A stretch of 64,000 bases of DNA from Lysinibacillus irui (GTDB lineage: Bacteria > Bacillota > Bacilli > Bacillales_A > Planococcaceae): positions 4,209,501 through 4,273,500 of the forward strand of contig NZ_CP113527.1 in the NCBI RefSeq assembly GCF_028877475.1, read 5' to 3'. Below the pieces are notes generated by a model. That model was not told the origin of the DNA. It was given only the letters and a program-made list of their open reading frames with translations, and made no database searches. The stretch's first letter is position 1. Every line of letters starts with the position of its first letter. Below are positions 17,767 through 26,299 of this stretch, piece by piece. The position numbers and the translations under genes were made by a program.

Positions 17767-18009
17767 TTATTTTAACTCCCAAATTCCTCGTTTCGAAAGC
17801 TTAGTTGTTTTTATTATACCGTGTTTTATTAATTCTTCTTTGGCCCACCTAATATCATATTGCCATGTATAAAACAAATCTCCGGAACACTCCAACTCTT
17901 TTTGATAATTCACCCATATATACTTAGCTACAAGTACTATACTTGCAGAACCATTATTTTTTTCCAATGCCTCCACCACTAATTTTTGTAAATCTTTCTT
18001 ATATAGCAT
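17767..18009 (-). CDS. Small winged-helix protein (cargo)
   Basis: 80 residues. The layout is helix (YKKDLQKLVVEALEKN), segment with SASIVLVAKYIWVNYQ, helix (YDIRWAKEELIKHGII), then a short beta wing (KTTKLSKRGIWELK). This is the shape of the winged-helix domains that often precede restriction endonucleases (Mrr N-terminal type), but here it stands alone. It starts 16 bp after the tnsE stop with AGGAG 12 nt before the ATG, so it may be the last gene of the tns transcript; a 193-bp gap with a palindrome separates it from the dual-ATPase gene. Function is unknown: DNA binding or regulation is likely by fold only. Confidence 0.6.
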   Translation of the reverse strand: MLYKKDLQKLVVEALEKNNGSASIVLVAKYIWVNYQKELECSGDLFYTWQYDIRWAKEELIKHGIIKTTKLSKRGIWELK

Positions 18010-18025
18010 ATTTCTAAACAGCTCC

Positions 18026-19561
18026 TCATATGATATTAAAAATTTTATCGATAAATCTTTTTGCCTGATGTTCTGGATTTTTTCTTACGTGTCTCAAGGT
18101 TATGTATAAAATGCATTGAAAACTCAACAGATCTTTATCCCATGTCCCACTATTATCAACTAAATTATCTAGTATTAGATGATATAGGTACTTTTTATTA
18201 GCAGTTTTATTTAATACAACTATCAACGTAGATAGGGCCTTATGCTCTCTTTCTACTTCAATCATACTGACTACAGTATTTGGGAGCAATGCAATCTCAG
18301 CAATCACATATTTTCTCTCTGTCAAATTATCACTCAAATAAACAAAGCGTTTAGTTTCAGAGAATTCCTTCAAGCTGCCTTGAATAATATTAATTGACTG
18401 TACTTCATTATAGCCCTGTAACACTTTCACGACTTTGATAAACTCTCCCAATTCACCATACTGAATATCAGTAGGTATATGTTGTTCTAATCCTCTTGCT
18501 AGCTTATTTCCACCTACATCTGCTGTTGATCGTTTACCCTGGTCATTAACAAAGTGTTTTTTAGTATGCTCATCTTCAAAATCACGTTTTTTATTTAAAT
18601 TTCTGCAAATCTTAGTTATTTTTGGAAGCTTCACATATTCATGCTTTTGATTGTTCATCTCAATTGAGTCGAAGTTATCCGTTGTTCCCTCAACTTTTTC
18701 ATCGAGCATTAATTCCTCTTGCTGATTATCTATATTTTTCTTAGTATGTAATGTATATTTTTTAGGCTCATTTGATCTTTCAGATTGAACCACTTCTGGA
18801 TGTTCAAATGAAATTTCACTATAAGGAATTTGCTTATTTTTCATACTTACAACTCTTAAGACTGTGCCACCAGTTGCATTAGGTTTCACTATTGCTTTAA
18901 TAGTAATTGGCTGTCTAATTGACCAATCAAAATTTAAATTGCCACTGTTATTAAATGTGTACGCCACATTCTCAAATACATTTCTTAAATCTTTATTTGT
19001 AAGGAGCCATACAAGCTGGCACAGATAGTTTGATTGTGTATATTTTCGGTGATATTGCGATGAAAAATCCAAATGAATTTTATTACGATCATAGTTTTCT
19101 ATAAAATATTGAGGAAATGAGTTCGCTTCAAAAAGTCTATATAGCAAAAAACGATTGGGTGCTAAAATACTACGTACCACTTCAATTAGAGGAAGTATAT
19201 AATTTTGAATTCCTTGTTTTACAATAAAACTTCTTGAAATATCTTTATCGTTAGTACCTATAATATTCCATTTTTTCTCATACTCATCAACCATATTAGG
19301 ATAAATGGTGATTACTATTGCTTCAGTACCTTTTGGTGGAATACTTTTTCTAATATCACCATCAATATAATAATGTTGAATAACTAATGCTGGAAGTGTT
19401 CCCCAATCCACCAGTAATTTTTCTGTTTTGCCATTGGCTCTGAAATAAGCATACATCATAACTTTTTTCTCATATTTAAAAGGGGAGCTAATCCAAATTA
19501 ATTGTGCTTGCTCCCCCTCTTTAAAAGGCCAGTTGTTCAGTTTAACTTGTTGGTCACTCAT
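18026..19561 (-). CDS. tnsE: TnsE-like transposition protein
   Basis: 511 residues, close to Tn7 TnsE (538 aa), in the TnsE slot two bp after tnsD. The N-terminal half has the family-like block APNRFLLYRLFEANSFPQYF; a variable linker rich in charged residues (~260-340) follows; the C-terminal domain (~350-511) includes FVYLSDNLTERKYVIAEIALLP and SMIEVEREHKALSTLIVVL. In Tn7, TnsE directs insertion with TnsABC into conjugal plasmids and discontinuously replicated DNA through binding of the sliding clamp and 3' recessed ends. The assignment rests on position, size and motif resemblance recalled from TnsE, not on an alignment. Confidence 0.8.
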   Translation of the reverse strand: MSDQQVKLNNWPFKEGEQAQLIWISSPFKYEKKVMMYAYFRANGKTEKLLVDWGTLPALVIQHYYIDGDIRKSIPPKGTEAIVITIYPNMVDEYEKKWNIIGTNDKDISRSFIVKQGIQNYILPLIEVVRSILAPNRFLLYRLFEANSFPQYFIENYDRNKIHLDFSSQYHRKYTQSNYLCQLVWLLTNKDLRNVFENVAYTFNNSGNLNFDWSIRQPITIKAIVKPNATGGTVLRVVSMKNKQIPYSEISFEHPEVVQSERSNEPKKYTLHTKKNIDNQQEELMLDEKVEGTTDNFDSIEMNNQKHEYVKLPKITKICRNLNKKRDFEDEHTKKHFVNDQGKRSTADVGGNKLARGLEQHIPTDIQYGELGEFIKVVKVLQGYNEVQSINIIQGSLKEFSETKRFVYLSDNLTERKYVIAEIALLPNTVVSMIEVEREHKALSTLIVVLNKTANKKYLYHLILDNLVDNSGTWDKDLLSFQCILYITLRHVRKNPEHQAKRFIDKIFNII

Positions 19562-19563
19562 CC

Positions 19564-21390
19564 TTACTTACTCACTTCCTGCTTCATTTCAATATAATGT
19601 TTTAATTGAGGTTTAATTTCATGAAAATGATGTGATTTGATTGCTGCAATTCGCTGTATTCGCCACAAATCAATTATGCTGTTCTGCTTTATTAATGCAT
19701 CAATAACCTTATAGCAGCGACGTATTTGAAAATCTTGAACAGTTTCGGTAATGTCGTTCAATAACTCATTTGTACTTGGTAACTTATCTAAGTGATGCTC
19801 TAAGTTTCCCGATATGCCTAATCTTCTTCCTAAAATGGATTTCGTTATTCTTATTGGTTTAAGCTCTTGTAGTAGTTGTTGATGTAGTCTTTTTATTTGC
19901 TGCACATATTGCTGATCTCGCTTCGACCAATCTACAGATCTTGTTGGTTTATTCCTTAGCTGTACTTTAGGTAGCACGCTCTCTAAATAACTTCGGTCAT
20001 AATGATATAAATACATATACTGTTTTGCAATTTTTTTTCGTAATGCTGTACGAGATAGATTTGGGTTCTGTTGAATTTCTTTTAGCAATTCTTGTTTATA
20101 TTGTCCTAATTTATTAACATCGTATTCATGACTTTCTACTTGTATTAATTCGACATTTCCATTTAAATACCTTTTAATTGTTTTAGAATCTACACCTAAA
20201 ATTTTCGCCATCGCTCTAATGCTCCATTTTTCTTTTGCAAGAGCTTCTAATTTTTTTATCCATACCTTACCAAACACTTTTACTCGACCTATTTCAAACA
20301 TATCTTTTGTATGCTTTCTTGCATAAATAAAACCACACGAACAGGTAAATGTACCAATCAAACTTTCCAATTTATAATCTCTTGTTACTTCTACATTTGG
20401 AATAACTAATTGCTTGTAATGAGATGCGGCCATATTTAAACAAGGGAATGGACCTTTTCCAAAAGCTCCTGTGTCATCGCTCTGATTAATAAGACTATCT
20501 ACATCTTGTTGTAAAAAATAAAGTAAAAGTAAATGGCGAAACGGATGTACATGACGTTTCATATTGCGAGTTAATATTTTTAACCAATTATATTCATCTT
20601 TCTCATTTAATTCGCTATCATAGCACTGTAAAAAGTTATAGGGAAAAATATTTTTAATAGCTTGATACAACCCATATTGACGAACTTGATTCGACGCAGT
20701 TATTAAATTATACTCTCGCAATAACGCTTTATATTTAGAATTAATATTTTCTCTTGAGATTGAATGCAACGGTAAATGAAGCAATTTGTAGGCCTGCTTT
20801 GCTAAATATACTGACATTTCTTTATGTGGATCAATCTCATATAACTCTGATAAATTCATATGGTTTAATTCGAAACGAATATACTCAATGCGACTATCTT
20901 TGGTTACCGAGTATTCTCTTAATAGAACTTCATGGTGAGGACAATAATCTATTCCTTGTAGTTGATGCTCACGATGAATATACGGCTCTCCATATTGCTC
21001 TGTATCTGATTTTGCACAAATAGCACAATAATAGATACCGTTTTTAATACAAATGCTTCCAGCGACCATTCCTAGCCTTGTATAAAGTGCCTTACCATCT
21101 TCTCTTACATCGTTTAATATTTCTTGTTGACGCTGCTTCGACAAAAATGAAGCATAATAAGGATAAATTGTGTGGTTAGCCAATAGTGATTCTACAGAAT
21201 ATTGAGCACCTAGTTTTTCTGCTAAAACAGAAAAATAACTACCAATTCCTACACTCGGTATCACAGAACGATTGTCAAACAACTCTTCCAACGTATCTTT
21301 ACAATCAATATTGCCGCTATAAAAATGATACCGGGCAATTGCTGAATATATTAATTCATTTGGATAAGGATTTGTAAAAAACGGTAACAT
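19564..21390 (-). CDS. tnsD: TnsD target-selection protein (TniQ family)
   Basis: 608 residues. The N-terminal TniQ domain starts MLPFFTNPYPNELIYSAIARYH and contains a CCCH zinc finger (C122, C125, C150, H153) in the same register as Tn7 TnsD. The C-terminal half holds a helix-turn-helix (WSIRAMAKILGVDSKTIKRYLNG) and further DNA-binding helices; Tn7 TnsD is 508 aa. TnsD binds the end of glmS and recruits TnsC, giving insertion just downstream, which matches where this element sits. The ATG at 21390 has GGGGG 7 nt upstream, but both lie in or next to the arm of a long inverted repeat, so translation may be controlled. Confidence 0.95.
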   Translation of the reverse strand: MLPFFTNPYPNELIYSAIARYHFYSGNIDCKDTLEELFDNRSVIPSVGIGSYFSVLAEKLGAQYSVESLLANHTIYPYYASFLSKQRQQEILNDVREDGKALYTRLGMVAGSICIKNGIYYCAICAKSDTEQYGEPYIHREHQLQGIDYCPHHEVLLREYSVTKDSRIEYIRFELNHMNLSELYEIDPHKEMSVYLAKQAYKLLHLPLHSISRENINSKYKALLREYNLITASNQVRQYGLYQAIKNIFPYNFLQCYDSELNEKDEYNWLKILTRNMKRHVHPFRHLLLLYFLQQDVDSLINQSDDTGAFGKGPFPCLNMAASHYKQLVIPNVEVTRDYKLESLIGTFTCSCGFIYARKHTKDMFEIGRVKVFGKVWIKKLEALAKEKWSIRAMAKILGVDSKTIKRYLNGNVELIQVESHEYDVNKLGQYKQELLKEIQQNPNLSRTALRKKIAKQYMYLYHYDRSYLESVLPKVQLRNKPTRSVDWSKRDQQYVQQIKRLHQQLLQELKPIRITKSILGRRLGISGNLEHHLDKLPSTNELLNDITETVQDFQIRRCYKVIDALIKQNSIIDLWRIQRIAAIKSHHFHEIKPQLKHYIEMKQEVSK

Positions 21391-21468
21391 CTTATGTCCC
21401 CCTAGGAATACTCGACTTATTTCTATAATGCCGATATAACTAGCTTTTCAGACATAAGATGTACCGTT
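21380..21468 (-). promoter_or_regulatory. Inverted repeat covering the tnsD start codon
   Basis: On the minus strand AACGGTACATCTTATGTC (21468-21451) can pair with GACATAAGATGTTACCGTT (21398-21380), 18 pairs with one bulged base and a 52-nt loop. The second arm contains the tnsD ATG (21390-21388) and directly abuts its Shine-Dalgarno sequence, so folding would block initiation. It fills the only sizeable gap (103 bp) in the tns operon. Confidence 0.75.
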
Positions 21469-21493
21469 AGTTATGAAAGAGTGTCATAAATCA

Positions 21494-23182
21494 TTAAATA
21501 AACTCCTCTAAAAACGGTTTTATATATCCATTTACTTGTAATAATTCATACGGATGCTTTTTTCTTTCTAAAGCTTTTGCTCTTAACCTTACTAAAGGTA
21601 ATAATTCATTTTTATGTGTACGATTTAATTTCTGTTCTTTTTTCTTTTGATTTAAAGTCATTGCATTCTGTATAGCTTCTAACTTTAAATTGTTATATTC
21701 ACTTTCAATTGGCTGGTTATCTACAACTTTGTAAACTACCTTTCTTATATCATTAGGATTTAAGGTATCGAAAATTCCTAATGAAGCAATCTCATAACTA
21801 AGATTTTCCGTTATCTCTAGTCGTCTGTACTGAAGAGTATTCTGACGCTCTGTCATAGCTTCCTTGACTTTACCCTCATATTCGGTATTCTTCTTATGAT
21901 TAATCATAAGATCATCTAGATTAATCATAATATCCTCATACTTATACATTGCCTTTAGGTCATTTGTACGTAATGCATTCATCATTGGTTGTATAATTTT
22001 CATATCTTCTCTTGCTGTTTTCTTTATTACTTTCGGTGTAATTCTTTCTTCTCTATTTTCTTCATCAAATAAAGCTCTTTCTTGAGCTAAAATGAACAAG
22101 TTAACTGCTACCGAAGTAATTCCTTGGCATTCCTCATAAAATGTTTTTTTCAACTCTTCTGTTAGTTCCGAATGAATCTTTAAACATTGAAATGCCCATA
22201 GAGTTTCTAAGAAGAATTCCCATTCTTCACTATCTTCTACCATACGATCCCATATAATTGAACCATCACTTGCTGCACGGCGAGCTTGTCGGAAGTTCCC
22301 TTTAAATAGCTGTTGTGCTTTCGAGGTCCCAATTAATACTGTTGGTATACCTACTGTGTTTGATAATGTCACAAAGAAATTTAGCATTTCTTCCTGGTCA
22401 TTTTTTGAATGAAGTAAATGTTGAATTTCATCAATGACAAGAACGCCAATCCCGTACATACTGGCTAATGATGTCATGTGTAATAACATTGTTGAGGTAA
22501 CTCGATTTAAATAACCGAATTTCTCTAAATAACGTGTACCTAATAAATCATCAATTGCTTTGAAAAAACTTTTGCATAAGGTAGATAAACTACCGTCATA
22601 CGGACAATCTATTTTAAGCCAAACGATTTGAGTGCGATTAAAAGGATGTCCTTCATACAGTTCATGCTTAATGACTTGAGGATACATTAACAACAAACGT
22701 TCAATTGCGGTTGTTTTACCGATACCTGAGATGCCAATAATCGATAGACTATCTGCTGTTGAACGAATATGGTTTAAGCGTTCATCAATATATTGATGTG
22801 CCTGCTCTTCATCCTCACGTAGGTGATGCAATATTCGAATCCGTTCAAGGAATGATTTATCTAACGGATTACGGGCTAAATAACCACGACGAATCAAAGT
22901 CGATAACCGACGCTCTACTTCAAAATGGATTGGCAACGGCTGAATGAAGTTTTTCACACGTTTTAAAACATGATAACGAATATTCGCTGCACTCTTCTTA
23001 TCTTGTTCACTAATACGTGGAGTCACCATAAAACGATCCAACACATCATCTTCATCAAAGATTGGCGGTAGGGCTTCAATAAAAGGATTATGAGCATATT
23101 CAATAAGCATTTGAGTCTTATAACTTGCTTCTTCCATATCTCCTTTTAAGACGACATTATTCATCTTTTCCAAATTCCTCAT
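21494..23182 (-). CDS. tnsC: TnsC transposition regulator, AAA+ ATPase
   Basis: 562 residues (Tn7 TnsC is 555). Walker A is GISGIGKTTAIERL (K156), Walker B GVLVIDEIQHLL (D251-E252). TnsC forms an ATP-dependent filament on target DNA, links TnsD or TnsE target complexes to the TnsAB transposase and imposes target immunity. The start at ATG 23182 overlaps the end of tnsB by 26 bp (AGAGG upstream); ATG 23164 is an alternative with an 8-bp overlap. Either way coupling with tnsB is implied. Confidence 0.95.
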   Translation of the reverse strand: MRNLEKMNNVVLKGDMEEASYKTQMLIEYAHNPFIEALPPIFDEDDVLDRFMVTPRISEQDKKSAANIRYHVLKRVKNFIQPLPIHFEVERRLSTLIRRGYLARNPLDKSFLERIRILHHLREDEEQAHQYIDERLNHIRSTADSLSIIGISGIGKTTAIERLLLMYPQVIKHELYEGHPFNRTQIVWLKIDCPYDGSLSTLCKSFFKAIDDLLGTRYLEKFGYLNRVTSTMLLHMTSLASMYGIGVLVIDEIQHLLHSKNDQEEMLNFFVTLSNTVGIPTVLIGTSKAQQLFKGNFRQARRAASDGSIIWDRMVEDSEEWEFFLETLWAFQCLKIHSELTEELKKTFYEECQGITSVAVNLFILAQERALFDEENREERITPKVIKKTAREDMKIIQPMMNALRTNDLKAMYKYEDIMINLDDLMINHKKNTEYEGKVKEAMTERQNTLQYRRLEITENLSYEIASLGIFDTLNPNDIRKVVYKVVDNQPIESEYNNLKLEAIQNAMTLNQKKKEQKLNRTHKNELLPLVRLRAKALERKKHPYELLQVNGYIKPFLEEFI

Positions 23183-25310
23183 CTCGCTTCCTCTTTAATT
23201 TTTCCATAAGACGTGATGACTTCTTTTGTGGTTGCTCTTCCAGTTTTATTCTCGATGTAAAATCTATGATTTCTGTTGATTGTCCAGCTACAGTGGGTGA
23301 CAAATCAAATTTTTCTTCCTCGCGATTAGCTTGTTTTTCATTCGCTTTATTATCTCGAATCGCAGCTAGTTTTTCTTTTTTACTTGTTGGCTGATGTAGG
23401 GCTTGTTTTTTCTTTTGCTCTGCTGCCTTAATAATTTGATCCATCATCGTATCTGTATTAATTGTCAGTTGCACTTGCTTAGAGCGTTCCTCTTCCTCTA
23501 ATTCATTTCGTAACTGTTGCTGAAAAACAACTTCTTCTAAAAAGTCCAATTTATATTGCTGGCTAGGCTCTAATAATATGCACGTTTCATAATCCATTCC
23601 GTTATCATTCGGGATATAAATTTTGTCTAAATGACGTGGATCATACACAATATCAATACTTTTGTTTTTCAGCTTTGCATACCATTGTTCTTCGATTGCT
23701 CGTTTTGATCCATATAATAAATTTTTGAACTTGATACCTGCTCGTGAAATTGTGGCTTTACCACGTGGCAACACATTTAAACGTAAAATATCCCTATCTA
23801 CTGTTCGAAGACGACCTTTCCGATTTTGAATACCCCAGTTCCATAAATTTATAGGAGTTGGCACAATGCCCTCTGTAATCATCGCTTTTTCCATTGGATA
23901 CTTATCAATGATTTTATGGTTATGCTGAAGCATCATCGTAATGATTAATGCCGTAAACTCCTTTAAATTCAGTGTAGCATCGAGCCTATAATCTCTATCT
24001 CCGCGCTCTCGATATTCTTTTTGAATAGCACCAGGCGCTTTCTGTTTTACTTTGCCATTCATTGTACGGAATTTACGTTCAACGATACCTTTTAAATCCC
24101 CTCGATACGCTGTTGTATTTTCGATTTTGATATTTAGATTATTAATAAGACCAGCTACTGCGTAGCCTTCAAATTCGCCTCTGTCAGCGATAATTATTTC
24201 GGGTAAATGATATGTTGGCCATTGCTCATCAGTAATCTCAATATCATATTGCTTACAAAATTCAACCTTATCAGCAACCATATTATCTAAAGCCATCATT
24301 GCTCCTAACCAAGACGGGCCTTCCAATCCTACATATATCCCTGTAACGATACGTGAATATACGTCAATAATTGCATAAACAACAGGTCTACCTATAATTC
24401 TATTTATATCAAAAGAACTGACCAAATAAATATCCGCAATCGTTGCATCGATTTGAAAGCGTGTGCCAGGTCCGTTTGTTTCAATTTTAGAATTACTTAA
24501 AATAGGACGATGTTTTAACTCGTATTCCTTAGCACTTTTACGAAATTCAATATCTTTTTTAGGGTCTTCAAGCTTTTTAAACCAGTAGTAAAATTGATGG
24601 TATGAAGGAATACGATTTGCTTCCCAAATACGATATTGAATTTCTCCCTCTTCTTTATAACGGTCTGCATAAAAATCACGCAAAATAAAATGGTACACAT
24701 CTTTTAACGAATAGTTATTGGCTTTGCGGTAGTATTTATTAATGGCATGTTCAAATTGCGTCTTAATCTCCTCAGTTATATTAATGCCACTCCGATATTC
24801 ACCATTTACCGTTACTCTACGTGGGCGACCAACCTTATCATGGCTAAGATTTTTAGTCTTCCCTCGACCACCTGAATTTGCGTAATCGGGTAACATAGCA
24901 TTTTTGTTCATACCACGTTGCCAATAGCGACTTAGCAGTTTTTTCACCTTTGTTTTGCCTAGTCCACTCTCGGCGGTAATCTCTACTATTTTTACTTCAC
25001 GTCCCTTTTTCTTTAGTAGCTCTTTCATATTAGGGAGGATAAAATTTTCTACAGTTGCCCAGTCCTCATCTCGTTTGCTAATTTGAACAGACGTTAATTC
25101 ATCATCTGGAATTGCTTTTGCAAAAGGATCGCTTATTCTCAATAATTCACCTTGCTCAAGCTCTATCTCTAAATGGCTATATAGCTCTCTTTTAGGCATA
25201 GCACTCGTTGTGTCGATATTAACTACATAGGCGTACGATTCTTCAATTTCAATAATACGAATGCGTTGTGAATCTGCTGTATATTGAAGTACTTGATTAA
25301 TATAAATCAA
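23157..25310 (-). CDS. tnsB: TnsB transposase, DDE integrase superfamily
   Basis: 717 residues (Tn7 TnsB is 702). The rve-type catalytic core carries D288 (FQIDATIAD), D376 (IIADRGEFEG) and E411 (KGIVERKF), with the 35-residue D-E spacing of retroviral-integrase-like transposases. N-terminal helices recognise the end repeats; the C-terminal, charged tail is where TnsB meets TnsC in Tn7. TnsB makes the 3' cuts and joins them to the target. It starts at a TTG that overlaps the tnsA stop (TTGA), with AAGGTG 8 nt upstream. Confidence 0.96.
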   Translation of the reverse strand: MIYINQVLQYTADSQRIRIIEIEESYAYVVNIDTTSAMPKRELYSHLEIELEQGELLRISDPFAKAIPDDELTSVQISKRDEDWATVENFILPNMKELLKKKGREVKIVEITAESGLGKTKVKKLLSRYWQRGMNKNAMLPDYANSGGRGKTKNLSHDKVGRPRRVTVNGEYRSGINITEEIKTQFEHAINKYYRKANNYSLKDVYHFILRDFYADRYKEEGEIQYRIWEANRIPSYHQFYYWFKKLEDPKKDIEFRKSAKEYELKHRPILSNSKIETNGPGTRFQIDATIADIYLVSSFDINRIIGRPVVYAIIDVYSRIVTGIYVGLEGPSWLGAMMALDNMVADKVEFCKQYDIEITDEQWPTYHLPEIIIADRGEFEGYAVAGLINNLNIKIENTTAYRGDLKGIVERKFRTMNGKVKQKAPGAIQKEYRERGDRDYRLDATLNLKEFTALIITMMLQHNHKIIDKYPMEKAMITEGIVPTPINLWNWGIQNRKGRLRTVDRDILRLNVLPRGKATISRAGIKFKNLLYGSKRAIEEQWYAKLKNKSIDIVYDPRHLDKIYIPNDNGMDYETCILLEPSQQYKLDFLEEVVFQQQLRNELEEEERSKQVQLTINTDTMMDQIIKAAEQKKKQALHQPTSKKEKLAAIRDNKANEKQANREEEKFDLSPTVAGQSTEIIDFTSRIKLEEQPQKKSSRLMEKLKRKRDEEFGKDE

Positions 25311-26146
25311 CCGTATTTCACCTTCTTCAACTTGCTTTCATCTATTGATTGAATAACAACTATTTGTTCCACGTTTAACAGCTCTAACATGTCTACCCGA
25401 ATAATTTTCTGTGCAAGTAAATGATAGAATAGCGTCATACCACTTCCTAAGGGCATATGTGTCTCTTTATCAAATACATTTGTAACTTCTCTAATGTTTT
25501 TGCTTTCACTTAATATACTTTGTAACAGTGCCATTGCTAAATCTTCAATATGCTGTTGGTTCATATTTTGAAATGCATCATATTGTTGAATATCATAATA
25601 ATCATGAATATAGCTAATATTCCGAGCCATTTCTTTAGGAATCTCCAACTCTGTTACAATGCCCCAATCAATTTGCCTTCGCTCCCAATAAACTCGTTCA
25701 ATCTCAAACTTTTCAATAACTCGTTGTTTTAGTAGCTCATCTTTCATTTTTATTGTTCGTGCAAGCTCTACTAACCCATTTCCTTTTTCTACCGTTAATA
25801 AAAAATCCGTTGTCATTACAACTGGCTCATTCGTTTTAGGGTCTGTAGGATGTTTTAGACCTAATTCATCAGCAATGACAATTGTTTCTTCCAACGGCAA
25901 TAAAGGAAATTGTTCTCGAATATCAACAACAAAATCCGAATATTCGGTTAAATAAAAGTAGTTTCGTTCCAAATCTGATAAAAATTCGTGCTGCCTTTTT
26001 GTTTTAATCCCTTTTAAACGAGTGGATCTTCCCAATGAGGAAACATCTTGAATATTTAACCACGGTTTATAATCGGCACCAATTCCCGAGCCACGACCTT
26101 CTTTAATCCACTTTTCAACTTTAGATGTTCTAGTTCTTTTAGACAT
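25307..26146 (-). CDS. tnsA: TnsA endonuclease subunit of the transposase
   Basis: 279 residues, close to Tn7 TnsA (273). It aligns by eye throughout: EGRGSGIGADYKPWL near the start, DIREQFPLLP and ELGLKHP. The restriction-enzyme-like active site is complete: E60 (SDLER), D114 (TTDFLL) and K133 (RTIKMKD), matching Tn7 E63, D114 and K132. TnsA cuts the 5' strands so that transposition is cut-and-paste. The frame is open from GTG 26155, but AAAGGGGTG lies 6 nt before the ATG at 26146, so that is the start. The Shine-Dalgarno sequence is part of a hairpin followed by T6. Confidence 0.96.
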   Translation of the reverse strand: MSKRTRTSKVEKWIKEGRGSGIGADYKPWLNIQDVSSLGRSTRLKGIKTKRQHEFLSDLERNYFYLTEYSDFVVDIREQFPLLPLEETIVIADELGLKHPTDPKTNEPVVMTTDFLLTVEKGNGLVELARTIKMKDELLKQRVIEKFEIERVYWERRQIDWGIVTELEIPKEMARNISYIHDYYDIQQYDAFQNMNQQHIEDLAMALLQSILSESKNIREVTNVFDKETHMPLGSGMTLFYHLLAQKIIRVDMLELLNVEQIVVIQSIDESKLKKVKYG

Positions 26147-26154
26147 AAAAAACA

Positions 26155-26183
26155 CCCCTTTGGCTAAATAATAACCAAAGGGG
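26155..26183 (-). promoter_or_regulatory. Terminator-like hairpin masking the tnsA ribosome-binding site
   Basis: Perfect 9-bp arms CCCCTTTGG (26155-26163) and CCAAAGGGG (26175-26183), 11-base loop, followed on the minus strand by TGTTTTTT and then the tnsA ATG. The downstream arm is the tnsA Shine-Dalgarno sequence. It can act as an intrinsic terminator on glmS read-through and, if transcribed, hide the ribosome site. Confidence 0.75.
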
Positions 26184-26188
26184 TAAAG

Positions 26189-26274
26189 CTTCGCAACTTT
26201 TTTACAATCGTCGCGACTTTATTTTAAACATCGCATCTTTTTTATAAACATCACGACTTTATTTCAAATCTACA
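26189..26274 (-). repeat. Right transposon end with four packed TnsB-type binding repeats
   Basis: Four repeats at exactly 20-bp pitch: 26189-26208, 26209-26228, 26229-26248 and 26249-26274, each with a core like CGCGACTTTATTTTAAA on the plus strand. The outermost ends in TCTACA at 26274. Read from the tip on the minus strand (TGTAGATTTGAAATAAAGT) it aligns with the left tip (TGTTGGTTTAAAATAAAGT). Confidence 0.92.
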
Positions 26275-26279
26275 CTCAC
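26275..26279. repeat. Target site duplication, right copy (CTCAC)
   Basis: Identical to 11436-11440. It lies 21-25 bp from the end of the glmS stop codon, the same distance as in E. coli attTn7. Confidence 0.92.
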
Positions 26280-26299
26280 AACTTTTTTAACATAAAACC

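Larger units (their letters stand above)
11441..26274. mobile_element. Complete Tn7-like transposon in attTn7 downstream of glmS
   Basis: A 14,834-bp element bounded by TGT...ACA termini and a perfect 5-bp duplication. It carries the full Tn7 gene set in Tn7 order from the glmS-proximal right end: tnsA, tnsB, tnsC, tnsD (TniQ family), tnsE. The left arm carries cargo: a DNA methyltransferase, a receiver-like protein, a dual GHKL ATPase and a winged-helix protein. TnsB-type sites number three, spaced, on the left and four, packed, on the right, exactly as in Tn7. All five genes are open and TnsA, TnsB and TnsD retain their key residues, so the element looks intact. No CRISPR-Cas genes are present; targeting should be by TnsD (site-specific) and TnsE (other targets). 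Confidence 0.95.

Noticed and set aside
20754..21377. Plus-strand open frames opposite tnsD
   Set aside because: Shadows of tnsD in other frames with no independent signals.
26275..26292. Alternative right terminus at 26292 (TGTTAAAAAAGTTG on the minus strand), which also ends in ACA
   Set aside because: Its flanking five bases do not match those at the left end, and the tip does not align with the left tip. The terminus at 26274 gives a perfect CTCAC duplication and a good alignment.
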